Positions 1 through 5,893 of a DNA stretch of 7,507 bases are shown piece after piece. The stretch comes from Kiritimatiellia bacterium (lineage in GTDB: Bacteria > Verrucomicrobiota > Kiritimatiellia > RFP12 > UBA3636), in the NCBI GenBank assembly GCA_016295275.1, contig JAEDLN010000116.1, positions 1-7,507 on the forward strand, written 5' to 3'. Every line of letters starts with the position of its first letter. Position 1 is the first letter of the stretch. The notes beneath the pieces were generated by a model. That model did no database searches and had not been told where the DNA came from. It saw only the letters and a program-made list of their open reading frames with translations. The position numbers and the translations under genes are program-made.

Positions 1-25
1 GGTGCGCACGGCAACGAGACACGAG

Positions 26-47
26 CGCACGAGGGGCGCACGAGGGG
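26..47 (+). repeat. Two perfect copies of an 11-bp tandem repeat
   Basis: The unit CGCACGAGGGG occurs at 26-36 and again, without any spacer, at 37-47. The G before each copy extends the match to 12 bases. A degenerate related string (ACGAGACACGAG) lies just before it. Two copies are too few to call a functional array. It may be a fragment of a longer repeat continuing past the window edge, or simple slippage in G-rich DNA. Confidence 0.75.
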
Positions 48-62
48 TGCGGGGGGCGGGGG
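33..62 (+). other. Canonical G-quadruplex motif just downstream of the operon
   Basis: Four uninterrupted G runs on the plus strand are separated by short loops: G4 at 33-36, a 7-base loop, G4 at 44-47, a 3-base loop, G6 at 51-56, a 1-base loop, and G5 at 58-62. This satisfies the usual G3+ N1-7 rule. It lies 4 bases beyond the GT9 stop codon. The quadruplex would form in the plus (template) strand DNA, or in RNA transcribed rightward, not in the operon mRNA. A role in polymerase pausing or termination is possible but unproven. Confidence 0.6.
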
Positions 63-66
63 ATGG

Positions 67-1212
67 CTAAGGGTGAAGTGGCGGCAACTGTTCCACTACT
101 TCGGCAGGGGTAACTTTAGCCATTAATTCGGTTTGGCAACGGGTGCCATCATCGACGGGTGCCACGGGAGCCCATGGAACGCAATCCTGATGATGGAGAA
201 CGATTGCGTTGGGATTTTCGGGGGCCCAAAGGGGGAGTCGGGAGGGGCCGTCGAGCACGATCAGCGGTTTTTGGAGGACGTCTGCGATATGCATCGGGCC
301 GGTATTGACCGAGATGACGAGTGCGCACTTGGCGAGGGTTTCGACCCATTCGGGGATTGAATGGGCGGTGAGGGTCGGGATTGGACGGGGAAGATGCGGC
401 AAAAGGGGGGCATCGCCTGGACCGCAGAGCCAAACGGGGGTCCATCCGCGGATTTGAAGGAGGGAAACGAGATTTATCCAATGTTCATCGGGCCATCGTT
501 TTCCGCGCCAGGGCGTACAGGGGATGAGACCGATTCGGTGCGGATCGGGCGTTATGGGGGAATGCAACAAGTGAGAAAGCGATGGTGTTGCATAGGCGGC
601 GTTTGGGGGAGCCCAGATCCGGGAGATTTCCGCACGGGTTTTGTCAGGACTGACGGGTGCGAGATGAGCGGCGAAAGGTGGAATCCGGCAATCGTTGGCG
701 GAGAAATAGCGTTGGAGGGAGAAGACGCGTGCGGCGGAGGCCAGGTAGAGAACGGACAAGGCGCGGACGTCGCCGCGCGGATCGATACAGTCTGCGCCCT
801 TTGCGAAGGGGCGCAAAGCTGCGGCGGTTTGCAAGAGATCTTGGATCGGGCGCGCGTATTTTTTGTCCGGATCGGGGTTTGCGTAGGCGGGGGCGATGGG
901 GATAAAGCGGAATTTCGGATGGGGTGCGAATAGCGGCTTCCAATCGGGGCGGGCGGCGACGGCGACGGATCGGCCGGTTGCCAGCCATGCGTTGACGAGC
1001 GGTTGCAGGCGAAGGGTATCGCCGAGACCGAACGGTTCGTAGATGAGGAGCGGGCGCGTTGGTCGCGGCGCGGCGCGGAGCAGGCGCAGAGGCGCCGTCA
1101 GGATCCGGAGCAAAAGTGCCGAGCACCCGATGATGAAGAATGCGAGGCGGCGTGGAAAGGGCGGATAGATACGCCGGGGCGGATTTGGCAAAGGCGGATG
1201 GAAGCGTGTCAT
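67..1212 (-). CDS. Glycosyltransferase family 9 (heptosyltransferase-like) protein
   Basis: This is a GT9 glycosyltransferase, the family of ADP-heptose:LPS heptosyltransferases, which move a sugar from a nucleotide donor to an envelope glycan at the cytoplasmic face of the inner membrane. The sequence shows the N-terminal phosphate-loop motif GLGD (residues 62-65) followed by the usual Pro (71), a GKRWPDEHW block (237-245) like the family's KRWP..W, a GPGD turn (264-267), and NTGPMHIA (303-310), the conserved donor-binding stretch. The length of 381 residues is normal. Odd for the family is a Pro- and Arg-rich N-terminus followed by a hydrophobic segment (about 23-47) that may anchor it to the membrane. 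I chose the ATG at 1212 because it overlaps the upstream stop as TAATG and has GGAG nine bases ahead. The ATG at 1221 has GGAG touching it and would add only three residues. Acceptor and exact sugar cannot be told. Confidence 0.85.
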   Translation of the reverse strand: MTRFHPPLPNPPRRIYPPFPRRLAFFIIGCSALLLRILTAPLRLLRAAPRPTRPLLIYEPFGLGDTLRLQPLVNAWLATGRSVAVAARPDWKPLFAPHPKFRFIPIAPAYANPDPDKKYARPIQDLLQTAAALRPFAKGADCIDPRGDVRALSVLYLASAARVFSLQRYFSANDCRIPPFAAHLAPVSPDKTRAEISRIWAPPNAAYATPSLSHLLHSPITPDPHRIGLIPCTPWRGKRWPDEHWINLVSLLQIRGWTPVWLCGPGDAPLLPHLPRPIPTLTAHSIPEWVETLAKCALVISVNTGPMHIADVLQKPLIVLDGPSRLPLWAPENPNAIVLHHQDCVPWAPVAPVDDGTRCQTELMAKVTPAEVVEQLPPLHP

Positions 1213-1214
1213 TA
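1210..1214 (-). promoter_or_regulatory. TAATG stop-start overlap between GT2 and GT9 genes
   Basis: The TAA stop of the GT2 gene and the ATG of the GT9 gene share one A. A GGAG at 1222-1225 sits upstream at a workable distance, the only convincing Shine-Dalgarno-like sequence in the window. This arrangement is typical of translational coupling, in which a terminating ribosome re-initiates on the next gene. Confidence 0.7.
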
Positions 1215-2060
1215 TTTCCATCTCCAGGTTGATCCGGCGAGCGTCCGAACCGTATGACGCGAGCCATCGGGGGCGAAGAGAGCCGTTTTGACGAATGTCG
1301 GGAAAAAACAGCCGTGGACGGCCTTTTCGAGCAGTCTCAGACTACGGACGGCGATTCGCAAAGGTTTGGAGGCGAAAGCGCCGGCTTCACGGCGAAGGCG
1401 GGTCCATTCTGCAACGGCATCCGGAGAAAGGGAGGCATTCTGTCCGGTTGCGGTATAAGCGCCGACATATTGCGTAATCAGGGCGGCATGGACGCCGTTT
1501 TGAAGGAGGCGCAGATAGAATTCCTTGTCGGCAACGAGCCGGTAGGAACGATTGAATCCGCCGAAATCATTCCAGACGGAACGTCGAAAGAAGACGGTGC
1601 AGGAAAGAAGGTAATTTGTCGAATTCCGCAGATAGAGCAATCGGGCGGGGATTTCGCGGCGTGCGGAGAGGATTTTGCCTTGCGGATCAAGCAAGAGGTA
1701 GTCTCCGAAGACGAGTCCGATTTTCGGATTGGATTCGAAGACGCGTTCGGCGGCGGCGAGCGCCCCCGGCAGGTATTGTTCGTCTGCGTTCAGCCAGGCG
1801 AGAATGTCGCATCCGTCGGTTGCGGCTTGGTCGAGACCGGCTTCGATCGCATCATAGAGACCGTTATCTTCGGTCCGGACATAGGAGCAACCGTATGTCT
1901 CTGCCAAGTCGGTGCAAGGTTTTTTCGAGCGACTCGATTCGCGCACGTAATGCGACACCCGCAAGGAAGGCGCCTCGGTAGCGGCGGCGCGAACGGATGC
2001 GGCGCAGGCTCGGAAGAAAGCGCGTCCATCCAAGACGGGAGTCACAATTCCAAATTGCAT
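1212..2060 (-). CDS. Glycosyltransferase family 2 protein, soluble
   Basis: This is a single-domain GT-A fold glycosyltransferase of 282 residues, expected to add a sugar from a nucleotide donor to a growing glycan in the cytoplasm. It opens with the typical strand FGIVTPVLDG (3-12), then NGLYDAIEAGL (66-76) matching the family's G-x-YDA-x-N-x-G block, LNADE (90-94) at the metal-binding D-x-D-like position, and ADKEFYLRLL (177-186) matching the (A)D-x-E-x-x-x-R-L catalytic-base region. The usual DGGSTD-like nucleotide-binding motif reads ESSRSK here (41-46). No membrane segment is obvious. The start is uncertain: ATG at 2060 gives the normal family N-terminus but has no ribosome-binding site, while a TTG at 2093 in the same frame would add 11 residues and overlap the pseudopilin gene by 7 bases. 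The donor and acceptor cannot be read from sequence. Confidence 0.82.
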   Translation of the reverse strand: MQFGIVTPVLDGRAFFRACAASVRAAATEAPSLRVSHYVRESSRSKKPCTDLAETYGCSYVRTEDNGLYDAIEAGLDQAATDGCDILAWLNADEQYLPGALAAAERVFESNPKIGLVFGDYLLLDPQGKILSARREIPARLLYLRNSTNYLLSCTVFFRRSVWNDFGGFNRSYRLVADKEFYLRLLQNGVHAALITQYVGAYTATGQNASLSPDAVAEWTRLRREAGAFASKPLRIAVRSLRLLEKAVHGCFFPTFVKTALFAPDGSRHTVRTLAGSTWRWK

Positions 2061-2086
2061 GGCGTCGAGCGGACGTTGGGGCGTTG

Positions 2087-2539
2087 CTACCAAGCGGAGA
2101 GGTCTGCATCGAAGTTTTCGCCACCCTCCTCGCCATCGGCGCCGTAGCAGACTATATCGAACGGTTTTCCGGCGGGACCGGGGACGATATAGGCGTATGG
2201 ATTTCCCCAGGGATCGAGCGGCAGTTCGATTTTATCGAGATAGCCGCCGGGAGCGAAATGGCGTGGAATGGGGGCGGTATTGGCTGGGGCGACGAGAGCT
2301 GCCAGACCCTGTTGGCTTGTCGGGATGAAGCCGTTGTCCTGTTCGTAGACCGAGATTGCGGTCTTGAAATTTTCGATTTGGAGTTTAGCCGCGTTCACCT
2401 TTTGTTTTTGCGGGAGTCCGAGGAGGTTGATACCGACGACGGAGCCGAGGATGACGACAATCGTGATGGCGATCAGAACCTCGAGCAGGGAGAAGCCTGC
2501 GCAGGGGAGGCGAGGTGAAGTCATGCGGTGGACGTTCAT
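2087..2539 (-). CDS. gspG: GspG-like type II secretion major pseudopilin
   Basis: This 150-residue protein matches the major pseudopilin of type II secretion, which assembles into the periplasmic pseudopilus. It has a short basic leader ending in Gly15, then mature Phe16 with Glu at +5 (FSLLEVLIAI), the prepilin peptidase and assembly signature, and a hydrophobic helix to about residue 41. The GspG body follows: an LPQKQKVNAAKLQIENFKTA-type helix, YEQDNGFIPTSQQGLAAL (65-82), PLDPWGNPYAY (107-117) and a C-terminal GADGEEGGENFDADLSAW region whose acidic residues correspond to the calcium-binding loop of GspG. It looks complete. The ATG touches the stop of the upstream nucleotidyltransferase gene (TAAATG); a second ATG at 2524 would give a 10-residue leader. 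No other secretion gene is in the window, so it could also be a GspG-like pilin with a separate role. Confidence 0.85.
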   Translation of the reverse strand: MNVHRMTSPRLPCAGFSLLEVLIAITIVVILGSVVGINLLGLPQKQKVNAAKLQIENFKTAISVYEQDNGFIPTSQQGLAALVAPANTAPIPRHFAPGGYLDKIELPLDPWGNPYAYIVPGPAGKPFDIVCYGADGEEGGENFDADLSAW

Positions 2540-2542
2540 TTA
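2537..2542 (-). promoter_or_regulatory. TAAATG junction: nucleotidyltransferase stop abuts pseudopilin start
   Basis: The TAA stop of the nucleotidyltransferase gene is followed with no spacer by the ATG of the pseudopilin gene. The 20 bases before this ATG are 16/20 pyrimidine with no Shine-Dalgarno sequence, so translation most likely depends on ribosomes arriving from the upstream gene. The alternative ATG at 2524 also lacks a ribosome-binding site. Confidence 0.6.
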
Positions 2543-3415
2543 GGACAATGGGGAGGGAAGGGTTTTGAAAAAGGCCTCGACGGCGGGGCGATCTTCTCGG
2601 GAGGTGATTCCGAACCAGCGGGTATTGGTCTGCAAAACGGAAACGGAGGCTTCCTTTCGTTTCAAGAGGGTTGCGACGGTTGTCGGGACTTGAAATTCGG
2701 ATTTCGGGAGCGAACCGTATTTTTCGAGAAAGCGCGGAAAATCGCGTTCGAGTTTAGCGAGGTAATCGTGTTTGAATCCCCACATATTCATGGAAACGGG
2801 CGTATGGTCCGGGATTCCGTCCGGATCGTCGCCATCGCGGATTATGCCATCGGGGCAACGGCGAAGGGCGAGGCGTTCGCGGATGGTGGTGAGGGAATGA
2901 TCCTCGGCGACGGTACAGACGCCACGGGAGACGGTGGAAAAATCGGAAAGGGTATTATCGAGACGGTAGGCGACCATGCAGAACCGGGTAGGATCGGCAT
3001 TCGCATCGAGGAAGTCTGCGGTCAAGCGGAGTGCTTCGGCGCCGTAGTAATCGTCTGCATTCACGACGGCGAAGCCATCGGGGACCTCGTTTCGGGCGGC
3101 GAGGACGGCGTGAGCCGTTCCCCAGGGCTTTTTGCGTTCGGGCGGGACGGCGAATCCGGCGGGAACGTCCTCGCTTTTTTGGTAGGCGTATCGGACATCG
3201 GTGCGCGTTTCCCAGCGTTTACCGACGAGCCGTCGAAAGTCCTGTTCGATATCGGGGCGGATCACGAATACGATTCGTTCGAAACCGGCCTGTACGGCAT
3301 CGCCGACGGAGTAGTCGAGAATGAATTCACCGGCCGGACCGATAGGATCCATTTGTTTCAAACCGCCGTAGCGGCTACCCATTCCTGCTGCGAGAACAAC
3401 GAGTGATTTCTTCAT
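2540..3415 (-). CDS. Sugar-phosphate nucleotidyltransferase family protein
   Basis: This is a Rossmann-like NTP-transferase of 291 residues, the family that joins a sugar phosphate to a nucleoside triphosphate to give an NDP-sugar and pyrophosphate. The N-terminal signature LAAGMGSRYGGLKQ (8-21) carries the G-x-G-x-R loop and the Lys20 that contact the triphosphate. KPWGTAHAVLAA (96-107) matches the base-binding G-T-A block, and VNADDYYG (118-125) supplies the metal-binding Asp. VSMNMWGF (207-214) and NTRWFGITSREDR (264-276) are typical of a group usually annotated only as 'nucleotidyltransferase' with unknown substrate. It lacks the long C-terminal left-handed beta-helix of GlmU-type enzymes. 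It could supply an NDP-sugar to the nearby glycosyltransferases, by context only. The ATG at 3415 gives the standard family start; it is directly preceded by CCTCCT rather than a Shine-Dalgarno sequence. Confidence 0.85.
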   Translation of the reverse strand: MKKSLVVLAAGMGSRYGGLKQMDPIGPAGEFILDYSVGDAVQAGFERIVFVIRPDIEQDFRRLVGKRWETRTDVRYAYQKSEDVPAGFAVPPERKKPWGTAHAVLAARNEVPDGFAVVNADDYYGAEALRLTADFLDANADPTRFCMVAYRLDNTLSDFSTVSRGVCTVAEDHSLTTIRERLALRRCPDGIIRDGDDPDGIPDHTPVSMNMWGFKHDYLAKLERDFPRFLEKYGSLPKSEFQVPTTVATLLKRKEASVSVLQTNTRWFGITSREDRPAVEAFFKTLPSPLS

Positions 3416-3421
3416 AGGAGG
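3416..3421 (-). promoter_or_regulatory. CCTCCT directly before the nucleotidyltransferase ATG
   Basis: On the coding strand the six bases touching the ATG are CCTCCT, the complement of a Shine-Dalgarno sequence and the same as the core of the 16S rRNA 3' tail. It cannot act as a ribosome-binding site by normal pairing. It is part of a wider pyrimidine-rich leader (16 of 20 bases before the ATG). Its function, if any, is unknown. Confidence 0.4.
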
Positions 3422-3448
3422 TTGCGAAAAAGGACGTTTGGATGCAAA

Positions 3449-5845
3449 TCAACCGAAGGTTTTTCGGGCAAAATCGGAGATGACGGCTTCGATATCGGAG
3501 AGTAGCGTTTTCGAGAGCAGTTCATCGGCATACGCCTTGCACTGTTCGATCGTGAGGCGCGAAATGAGTTCTTGCGTCTTGGTGATTTGAGCCGATTCGA
3601 GGGAGAATTGGCGGATTCCGATACCGATCAAGAACGGGAGATATTTCGGGTCGCGTCCCATTTCGCCGCAGATACAGAGGGGCGTATCGTGTTCGATGGC
3701 GGTATCCGCGATGGTTTTGAGGGCGCGCAGGACGGCGGGGTGGTGCGGGATATACGAGCCGGTGACGGCAGAATTGGTCCGATCTGCCGCAAGGATATAT
3801 TGGATAAGATCGTTCGTGCCGATGGAGAAGAAATCGGATTCTTCCGCGAGGGCATCGAGGACACCCAAAGCGGCCGGCACCTCGATCATCGTTCCGATAA
3901 ACGGTTCGTGAATCGGTTTGTCGCCGAGCTTTGAATGGATATCGGCAAGGCAGGTTACGACGTGTTCGCGGGCGGCGCGAAATTCCTCGACGGAGGAGAT
4001 CATGGGGAACATGATCGAGACGTCGTCCCGCCCGGTATCCTGGACAGCCTGCAGGATGGCGTGCAGCTGCTGATCGAGGATATAGGGGAATTTCAGCGAA
4101 AAGCGAATCGAGCGGAGTCCGAGAGCGGGGTTGTCTTCCTTGACCTTAAACAGGTATGGAATCATCTTGTCGCCGCCGGCGTCGAGCGTTCGAAAAGTAA
4201 CGGGCTTTCCGTCCATTCGCCGGAGAATCCGTTCATAGATGGCATATTGTTCGGTTACGGACGGAAGGGATTGTCGCATCAAAAAGGGAAATTCGGTGCG
4301 ATAGAGTCCGACGCCCTCGGCGCAAACGTTTTCGGCGGTATCCAGGTCGGCCAAAATATTGATATTTGCCAAGAGGATGATTCGTTCGCCGTCTCGCGTA
4401 TAGGTCGTGTTGCGGCCATGCGTTTTCGGCGTAATGGCGGACTCGTGGTCTTCCTCGCCGCGTCGCCATGCGAAACGTTGGACGACGGATGGCTCCGGAT
4501 TGACGTAGATATTTTCGTTTGCGCAGTCGAGAATGATTTGCCGGTTATCGGGCAAACTGAGCAGCTTGGTCGTCTCCACGATCACCATCGGGATCCGGAG
4601 TGAGCGGACGAGCAGGGTGACATGCGCGGTTGTTCCGCCGGCGCAGAGGATGATGCCCGCGACGCCATCGCGTGCGATGCGGAGAACGTCGGACGGGAGC
4701 AGTTTTTCGGTAATGAGGATCGAATTTGCCCGGGAGCGATCGGCGGACTGCGGGACGGATTGAGAGGTAATGGCTTCGAGCAGGTGGACGGCGAGATCTT
4801 CGACATCGCTGACCTTTTCGCGGATATATTCGCTATCGGAAGCCTTGAAGATCGAGATGAATTCGTTGGAAACCTTGACGATTGCCTCGGGAATCGGCAT
4901 ACCCTTTTCCGCAAGCGTGCGAATCCGTCCGGTATAGCTTTCGTCGTGGAGCATCATCAGTCCGGCTTCCAGGAGCATGGAGACGGCTTCCGGAAGACGT
5001 CTTTCGAGAGCGGATGCGGATGCCTTCAGCTGTTCTTCGACGATTGCGATGGCTTCATCGAGGGACCGGATTGCATTTGGCAGCGGAGGAGGGTTTTCGC
5101 CGTTTTGTCCGGTTGTCTGGAGGAGGGTAGGCGACTTGAAAAAGAGGGCTGGACCCATAGCCCATCCATTGGAGACGGCCGTACCGCGGATGACGATTTG
5201 CTGGTTATCGGGCAGTTGCGACTTTGACGCCAGATTTTGTGCTTCGCCGTGCATTTCGGCAACGAGGAGAGCTCCGGCGTTTTGGATGGAAGAGGTGATT
5301 TCCGCGATATGGGTCCGGATTGCGGAGATTTCGTCTGCGAGGAAAGGCGTATTGGTCCGGCGGCGGAAAACGATGGCGCCGATTCGTTCCCGTCCGCGAA
5401 GCAACGGGATGCCGAGGAAAGTCTGGACGTCTACGTCCGGGAAGTTGGGGCGGGAGATATAGCCGCGCATGAAGGCGGCGGTTTCGGTATAGATGGGGCG
5501 GCGTTCGGCGAGAACCCTTCCGGTGATGCCTTCTCCGATTTTCCCGATGATGGTGGCGCGACCGAACATGGGATATCCGTAAGCGGCTCTCAAGGTGTAG
5601 GTGCAGTCCGTCTCGTTGTAGAGAAAGAGGGTGCATCGATCGGCCTTGAATCGTTTGGCAAGTTCTTCCACGAGGGAAGAAAGGAGTTTCTGTGCGCTTC
5701 CGACGGGGAATTCCGGCGTAGAAGAAGGCGGAATTCCGCCTGTCTGATCTTGTGCCGAGTCAGCGGTGCCGTCCGGACCGGTGCTTCCCGGATCGGGAGG
5801 CATCGGATCGGTCGCAAAGAAATCGCTTGAGAAGAAATCGGACAT
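3449..5845 (-). CDS. ptsP: GAF-domain phosphoenolpyruvate-protein phosphotransferase (PtsP/Enzyme I-Ntr-like)
   Basis: This 798-residue enzyme takes phosphate from PEP onto its own histidine and passes it to an HPr- or NPr-type carrier in the cytoplasm. Domains in order are an acidic, Pro-rich tail (1-45, with a doubled SDFF); a GAF sensor domain (about 48-190); the Enzyme I N-terminal and HPr-binding helical region (about 216-360); the swivelling phosphohistidine domain with GGTTAH, active His408; and the PEP-binding barrel (about 490-790). Expected catalytic residues are present: Arg516 (GLYRTEF), Arg552 (FRTLDAGGDK), Arg578 (NPALGLRSIR), metal ligands Glu655 (GTMIEVPAA) and Asp679 (SIGTNDLIQY), and Cys726 (CICGEMG). 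The GAF domain fits PtsP of the nitrogen-related system better than the sugar-PTS PtsI. No HPr or EIIA gene is in the window. The leader of the ATG at 5845 is pyrimidine-rich without a Shine-Dalgarno sequence; the next ATG falls within the acidic tail. Confidence 0.87.
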   Translation of the reverse strand: MSDFFSSDFFATDPMPPDPGSTGPDGTADSAQDQTGGIPPSSTPEFPVGSAQKLLSSLVEELAKRFKADRCTLFLYNETDCTYTLRAAYGYPMFGRATIIGKIGEGITGRVLAERRPIYTETAAFMRGYISRPNFPDVDVQTFLGIPLLRGRERIGAIVFRRRTNTPFLADEISAIRTHIAEITSSIQNAGALLVAEMHGEAQNLASKSQLPDNQQIVIRGTAVSNGWAMGPALFFKSPTLLQTTGQNGENPPPLPNAIRSLDEAIAIVEEQLKASASALERRLPEAVSMLLEAGLMMLHDESYTGRIRTLAEKGMPIPEAIVKVSNEFISIFKASDSEYIREKVSDVEDLAVHLLEAITSQSVPQSADRSRANSILITEKLLPSDVLRIARDGVAGIILCAGGTTAHVTLLVRSLRIPMVIVETTKLLSLPDNRQIILDCANENIYVNPEPSVVQRFAWRRGEEDHESAITPKTHGRNTTYTRDGERIILLANINILADLDTAENVCAEGVGLYRTEFPFLMRQSLPSVTEQYAIYERILRRMDGKPVTFRTLDAGGDKMIPYLFKVKEDNPALGLRSIRFSLKFPYILDQQLHAILQAVQDTGRDDVSIMFPMISSVEEFRAAREHVVTCLADIHSKLGDKPIHEPFIGTMIEVPAALGVLDALAEESDFFSIGTNDLIQYILAADRTNSAVTGSYIPHHPAVLRALKTIADTAIEHDTPLCICGEMGRDPKYLPFLIGIGIRQFSLESAQITKTQELISRLTIEQCKAYADELLSKTLLSDIEAVISDFARKTFG
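4535..4554 (-). repeat. 20-bp near-perfect direct repeat inside ptsP, copy 1
   Basis: This 20-base stretch matches 5195-5214 at 19 of 20 positions. The two copies lie exactly 660 bases, or 220 codons, apart and are read in the same frame. This copy encodes LPDNRQI (residues 431-437) near the end of the swivelling domain. Confidence 0.7.
5195..5214 (-). repeat. 20-bp near-perfect direct repeat inside ptsP, copy 2
   Basis: This partner of 4535-4554 differs at one base. It encodes LPDNQQI (residues 211-217) at the junction between the GAF linker and the start of the Enzyme I module. Recombination between the copies would delete the HPr-binding and histidine domains in frame. Confidence 0.7.
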
Positions 5846-5893
5846 AAGAGTAGACAGGTGGCGGGGAGAGGCATCCGCCGTGCGGAGAGGGCG
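5846..5893 (-). other. Short intergenic gap before ptsP
   Basis: These 48 bases lie between the stop of the membrane-anchored GT2 gene and the ptsP ATG. No promoter boxes, hairpin with U-tract, or ribosome-binding site can be seen. The coding strand is pyrimidine-rich, with 16 pyrimidines in the 20 bases before the ATG. Confidence 0.5.

Larger units (their letters stand above)
1..66. other. Non-coding G-rich tail after the operon
   Basis: This stretch follows the GT9 stop codon (reading the minus strand) and runs to the window edge. No reading frame in it resembles a gene. It is strongly G-rich on the plus strand, so the operon transcript would be C-rich here. It holds a short tandem repeat and a G-quadruplex motif, listed separately, and the hexamer GTGCGC at 2-7 can pair with GCGCAC at 25-30 across a 17-base loop. 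No U-tract follows that stem, so it does not look like a standard intrinsic terminator. Confidence 0.6.

Noticed and set aside
361..933. Plus-strand open frame (190 codons) opposite the GT9 gene
   Set aside because: Gly-rich translation without domains; the GT9 motifs on the minus strand account for the sequence.
1864..2136. Frameshift in the second GT2 gene near the A6 run
   Set aside because: The main frame shows family sequence on both sides of the run, and the other frames do not supply a DGGSTD-like motif.
1254..2147. Long plus-strand open frame (297 codons) opposite the second GT2 gene
   Set aside because: The minus strand here encodes recognisable GT2 motifs; the plus-strand product has no motif and crosses a gene boundary.
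2528..3406. Long plus-strand open frame (292 codons) opposite the nucleotidyltransferase gene
   Set aside because: It mirrors the boundaries of a well-recognised minus-strand gene, and its translation is low-complexity, Gly/Asp/Ala-rich and matches no family I know. It is a shadow caused by codon bias.
3416..3483. AGGAGG on the plus strand followed by an ATG at 3442 and a 13-codon frame
   Set aside because: The spacing of about 20 bases is too long for a ribosome-binding site, the peptide is tiny, and most of it overlaps the 3' end of ptsP in antisense.
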